A stretch of DNA of 38,525 nt from positions 1-38,525 of the forward strand of contig JBKBKN010000026.1 in NCBI GenBank assembly GCA_046294625.1, in the 5' to 3' direction. Both the position numbers and the translations under genes were made by a program. Under the pieces are notes generated by a model. It was not told where the DNA came from. It did no database searches and saw nothing but the letters and a program-made list of their open reading frames with translations. Source of the stretch: JBKBKN01 sp046294625. GTDB lineage: Bacteria; Bacteroidota; Bacteroidia; M30B66. Positions 36,245 through 38,525 of the stretch are shown here, one piece after another (positions within the stretch are counted from its first letter, which is position 1; every line of letters begins with the position of its first letter).

Positions 36245-36275
36245 AAAAAAAGCAGGAATATAAGTTCCTGCTTTT
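36245..36275 (-). terminator. Terminator after the 272-residue lipoprotein gene
   Basis: AGCAGGAA (36251-36258) pairs with TTCCTGCT (36265-36272) around a 6-base loop. Read leftwards the stem is followed by a run of T (A run 36245-36250 on the given strand). A T run to 36275 on the other side means it could also work rightwards. Confidence 0.88.
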
Positions 36276-36300
36276 TGATATTTATTATGGTTTATGAAGG

Positions 36301-37119
36301 CTAAAAAATCACCGTATAGGTGTTTCCGTCAATGGTAACGGTGAAAGTATTATCACACTGGCCATTGCCATAATCGATGACACGCTCCGGGCGATTGCTG
36401 GGCGTAACAACTTTTTTGCCGCTTACAATCTGTCGGCATCCAATAGCCATATTTACAATCAGTGGTTCGGTGATAGTTGCTGTCCACTGCACACCATTGG
36501 AATTGCTTCCACTTGCTGTACCGGTAATACTGTAGCGGTCGTCGGCTAGAATAAAAGTGTTGAAACCTGCTGTCCATGTTCTTTGACGGTTTGCTGACCA
36601 ATTGATGCTTCCACTATTGTTGGCAAAAAAGACTTCGCCATTTACATCAACTTGAAAAACAGGCTGTCCTTCTGCATTAGGACCTAAATTTTCAACTCTT
36701 CTTAGCGGATTTCCAACAATATTATGCCCTTGAACAAAGTAATTTTCTGTTGAAATGTTGATTACTGTGCCTAGTGCGCGATATGGACCTGTATAGGTAC
36801 CAATGATTTTTCCGCTTCTTGTGCGACCATCGTTTCCGGTGCAGCCGGTTCCAAAATCAATCGTTACTGTTTTCGGATTGGAATTGGTGTCGCGTGTAAT
36901 GGTGGCACATCCACTTGCAAGCACCAAATCAGAGCCATCTAATTTAAAGTTACTTAAATTTCCTGTAGTAGCGGCTTCGTCCACTAGATTGTTTACTTCG
37001 TCTATCAATCTTTCGGCAATAGCTTCTTGTTGGGTGAAACGTGTATCGCGGTCGGCTTTTTCGCGGTTGCAGGCACTCAGCGCTATGGCTGCTATACCCG
37101 ATAATAAGAGTATTCTCAT
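36301..37119 (-). CDS. Small beta-rich lipoprotein of unknown function
   Basis: 272 residues from ATG 37119, chosen because it starts a lipoprotein signal (MRILLLSGIAAIALSAC, Cys at 17); the open frame extends 53 codons further with no signal-like sequence. A helix (about 25-50, RFTQQEAIAERLIDEVNNLV) is followed by a beta-rich domain containing CATITRD, TIDFGTGCTGNDGRTRSGKI and a second cysteine pair near the C-terminus (IGCRQ, NGQCDNTF). Similar proteins are common in Bacteroidota genomes, but I cannot name a function. It stands alone between a terminator and a hairpin. Confidence 0.8.
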   Translation of the reverse strand: MRILLLSGIAAIALSACNREKADRDTRFTQQEAIAERLIDEVNNLVDEAATTGNLSNFKLDGSDLVLASGCATITRDTNSNPKTVTIDFGTGCTGNDGRTRSGKIIGTYTGPYRALGTVINISTENYFVQGHNIVGNPLRRVENLGPNAEGQPVFQVDVNGEVFFANNSGSINWSANRQRTWTAGFNTFILADDRYSITGTASGSNSNGVQWTATITEPLIVNMAIGCRQIVSGKKVVTPSNRPERVIDYGNGQCDNTFTVTIDGNTYTVIF

Positions 37120-37227
37120 GTAGTTTTTTTTTGCTGTGACAAAGTTCGGTTTAATTGGTTTAATCCTAATGATTTTTTTTGTATGACTGATTTTGGGAAA
37201 ACTAATTTTCAAAATGAATGCTAAACA

Positions 37228-37253
37228 GCGCGGGCTCCTAAAGGAGCTCGCGC
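37228..37253. terminator. Strong GC hairpin after the right-hand T9SS gene
   Basis: GCGCGGGCTCC (37228-37238) pairs with GGAGCTCGCGC (37243-37253), one wobble in 11 pairs, around a TAAA tetraloop. It lies 34 bases after the stop of the leftward gene. No U run follows in either direction, so it may be a Rho-assisted or U-free terminator, or an RNA 3' end stabiliser. Confidence 0.5.
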
Positions 37254-37286
37254 GATCAATTAACAAACTACAAAACACATTATTTT

Positions 37287-38525
37287 TTATTTCGCCACGG
37301 AAACTCTCAGCACCCGATTGGTTTCGCCCATTAGGTTGATGAGATAGATGCCCTCGGGCAGTGCGCGGGTATCTAATTGCAGCTGATTACCTTGCATTCT
37401 TCCGGCTGGCAGCATATCCATCACGATGCGTCCGGCTAGGTCGCTCACCATAATTCGTTCCACATCCACTTTGTGATTCCACACAATGTTTAGCACTTCA
37501 TTGGCAGGGTTAGGAAATGCTCTCACATCCATATTGGCGTGCATATCGCCCACTTGCGTAGTGGTAGCATTTTCTACGGTGAATTGCGAAGTGGTATTCG
37601 TCTTGCAATCGCCGTTCACCGCATCGAGTCTCAAACTATAGGTACCAGGGTCTGATACCATGAAGCTTACTTCTGAACCTGTTCCGGCGTGCAATCCATT
37701 GAGCGTCCAGCGATAAGTGGTTTGCGGATCAGGATTGGTTACTTGAGCAGTAATCACATCATAGGTGTAAATGGTGCCGTTGTTAAGCAAAGCGTAATTC
37801 ACCTCAGGCATTTCGTTTGCTTCTATGCTGAGTTGTTCCTGCGTGCTAAAGCCTTGATTACTCAAAGTCAGATTATAGTTGCCTGCAGGCAGGTTGGCAA
37901 TCATGTGTGCACCACTGTTGATGATGCCATCCATGCCATTGTCCATGCTCAGGTGCCATGTTTCGTTCGATGGGTTGATGATGCTGATAGCACCATTTTG
38001 CTGACCACAATCTTCATTCACGGTATTGAAGCTCATAGGTGGTTCGAAGTGCAGGGCAAAACGCTGAATGTTGTCAGCTAAAGCAGCTGTGAAGCTGTAA
38101 GAGCTGTTTTGACGAAGATTGGTCCAGATGCCTGTTTTCTTATCTTCGAGGTAAATCATAGAAGTACCCGGCATGGTCTCGAGCGATTCGAAGTTCAGGG
38201 TGTAATTTCCGGCAGTTCCCGGGAAGAATCGCATGTCCACCACGATGGGCTCTGTGAGCAATGGTAAACCATTGTATGCCATACGTTCGATTCCGGACAT
38301 GGTGAAGAGCATGGGGTGCGTTACCGGTCCGGTCATTTTGTTCACATCCATAGCAGGGTCAAATCCCGGTGTAGCATCGGGGTGGAAGAATACGTAGGTG
38401 AAGTCGTTCATTTGATTACCACTCACTGTTGCTTTGATTCGGTATTGATACCAATCTTCGTTTCCGGAGAAGAAGGTTGCTCCTGTATTGGCCACACGCA
38501 TGGCATTGGTGAAGGTGAGATTAGC
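37287..38525 (-). CDS. T9SS type A secreted protein (5' truncated)
   Basis: The frame is open to the right window edge and the start is missing; an internal Met near 38501 is not the start. Over 412 visible residues there is a beta-rich region (NAMRVANTGATFFSGNEDWY, with an acidic DPAMDVNKMTGPV stretch), an Ig-like or carboxypeptidase-regulatory-like domain (about LPAGNYNLTLSNQGFSTQEQ), a PKD-like domain (ITAQVTNPDPQTTYRWTLNG) and a C-terminal sorting domain (VRAFPNPANEVLNIVW to GIYLINLMGETNRVLRVSV). It should be exported by T9SS. The lost N-terminal part could hold an enzyme or an adhesin domain, so no function is given. Confidence 0.86.
   Translation of the reverse strand, partial: ANLTFTNAMRVANTGATFFSGNEDWYQYRIKATVSGNQMNDFTYVFFHPDATPGFDPAMDVNKMTGPVTHPMLFTMSGIERMAYNGLPLLTEPIVVDMRFFPGTAGNYTLNFESLETMPGTSMIYLEDKKTGIWTNLRQNSSYSFTAALADNIQRFALHFEPPMSFNTVNEDCGQQNGAISIINPSNETWHLSMDNGMDGIINSGAHMIANLPAGNYNLTLSNQGFSTQEQLSIEANEMPEVNYALLNNGTIYTYDVITAQVTNPDPQTTYRWTLNGLHAGTGSEVSFMVSDPGTYSLRLDAVNGDCKTNTTSQFTVENATTTQVGDMHANMDVRAFPNPANEVLNIVWNHKVDVERIMVSDLAGRIVMDMLPAGRMQGNQLQLDTRALPEGIYLINLMGETNRVLRVSVAK

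Noticed and set aside
37120..37278. Extended N-terminus of the 272-residue lipoprotein
   Set aside because: The extra 53 residues are not signal-like and would bury the lipoprotein signal; the ATG at 37119 is favoured.

Overview
The window looks like chromosomal DNA from a member of the Bacteroidota. The evidence is the gene content: several secreted proteins with type IX secretion (T9SS) C-terminal signals, a CcoN-CcoO fusion with a single-haem CcoP, a DUF5723-type outer-membrane protein and a large TamB-like protein. Base composition is moderately AT-rich. Most starts lack a Shine-Dalgarno sequence and follow A-rich leaders, and several promoters resemble the phylum's TTG...TAnnTTTG consensus. 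I see no rRNA, tRNA, CRISPR array, insertion sequence, phage or plasmid genes. No genus can be named from this sequence alone.

Layout, left to right. (1) 1-2282: the 3' part of a repeat-rich T9SS type A surface protein, closed by a strong terminator. (2) 2480-5089: clpB, with a promoter-like element and a small palindrome upstream, separated by a bidirectional terminator from (3) 5190-11573, read leftwards: a complete cbb3 oxidase operon in transcription order ccoS, ccoNO, ccoQ, ccoP, ccoG, ccoH and a TauE/SafE-like membrane protein. The short genes ccoQ and ccoS were found by direct reading of the gaps. A Crp/Fnr-type palindrome and a matching promoter lie in front of ccoS. (4) 11748-16638, leftwards: a hotdog thioesterase overlapping the end of a tamB-like gene, whose best start appears to be AUU behind a perfect Shine-Dalgarno. 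tsaD diverges from it. (5) 17704-21233, leftwards: pyrF, a two-TM unknown protein, a decayed tandem copy of it (in-frame stop plus frameshift), ruvX, def and a TPR-like lipoprotein. (6) 21458-23800: a gliding-motility/T9SS type B secreted protein. (7) 23813-26577, leftwards: two membrane proteins with FHA domains, one also carrying a periplasmic VWA domain. (8) 26809-31911: a cyanophycin-synthetase-like gene followed by a GT-C-like membrane protein, a GT2 glycosyltransferase and a DUF2304 protein in a tightly overlapping run. (9) 31915-36157, leftwards: a translationally coupled trio of lipoprotein, outer-membrane barrel and T9SS cargo. (10) 36301-37119: a lone lipoprotein. (11) 37287-38525: the 3' part of another T9SS protein.

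How it fits together: the organism respires with a high-affinity oxidase that is probably controlled by an oxygen- or redox-responsive Crp/Fnr regulator, and it displays many proteins by T9SS. The housekeeping genes (clpB, tsaD, def, ruvX, pyrF) sit among surface and envelope genes. I found no clear new defence or mobile system. The parts that least fit textbook descriptions are the FHA/FHA-VWA pair, the lipoprotein-barrel-cargo operon, the cphA-like gene without a neighbouring cyanophycinase, the decayed tandem paralogue and the apparent AUU start of the tamB-like gene.
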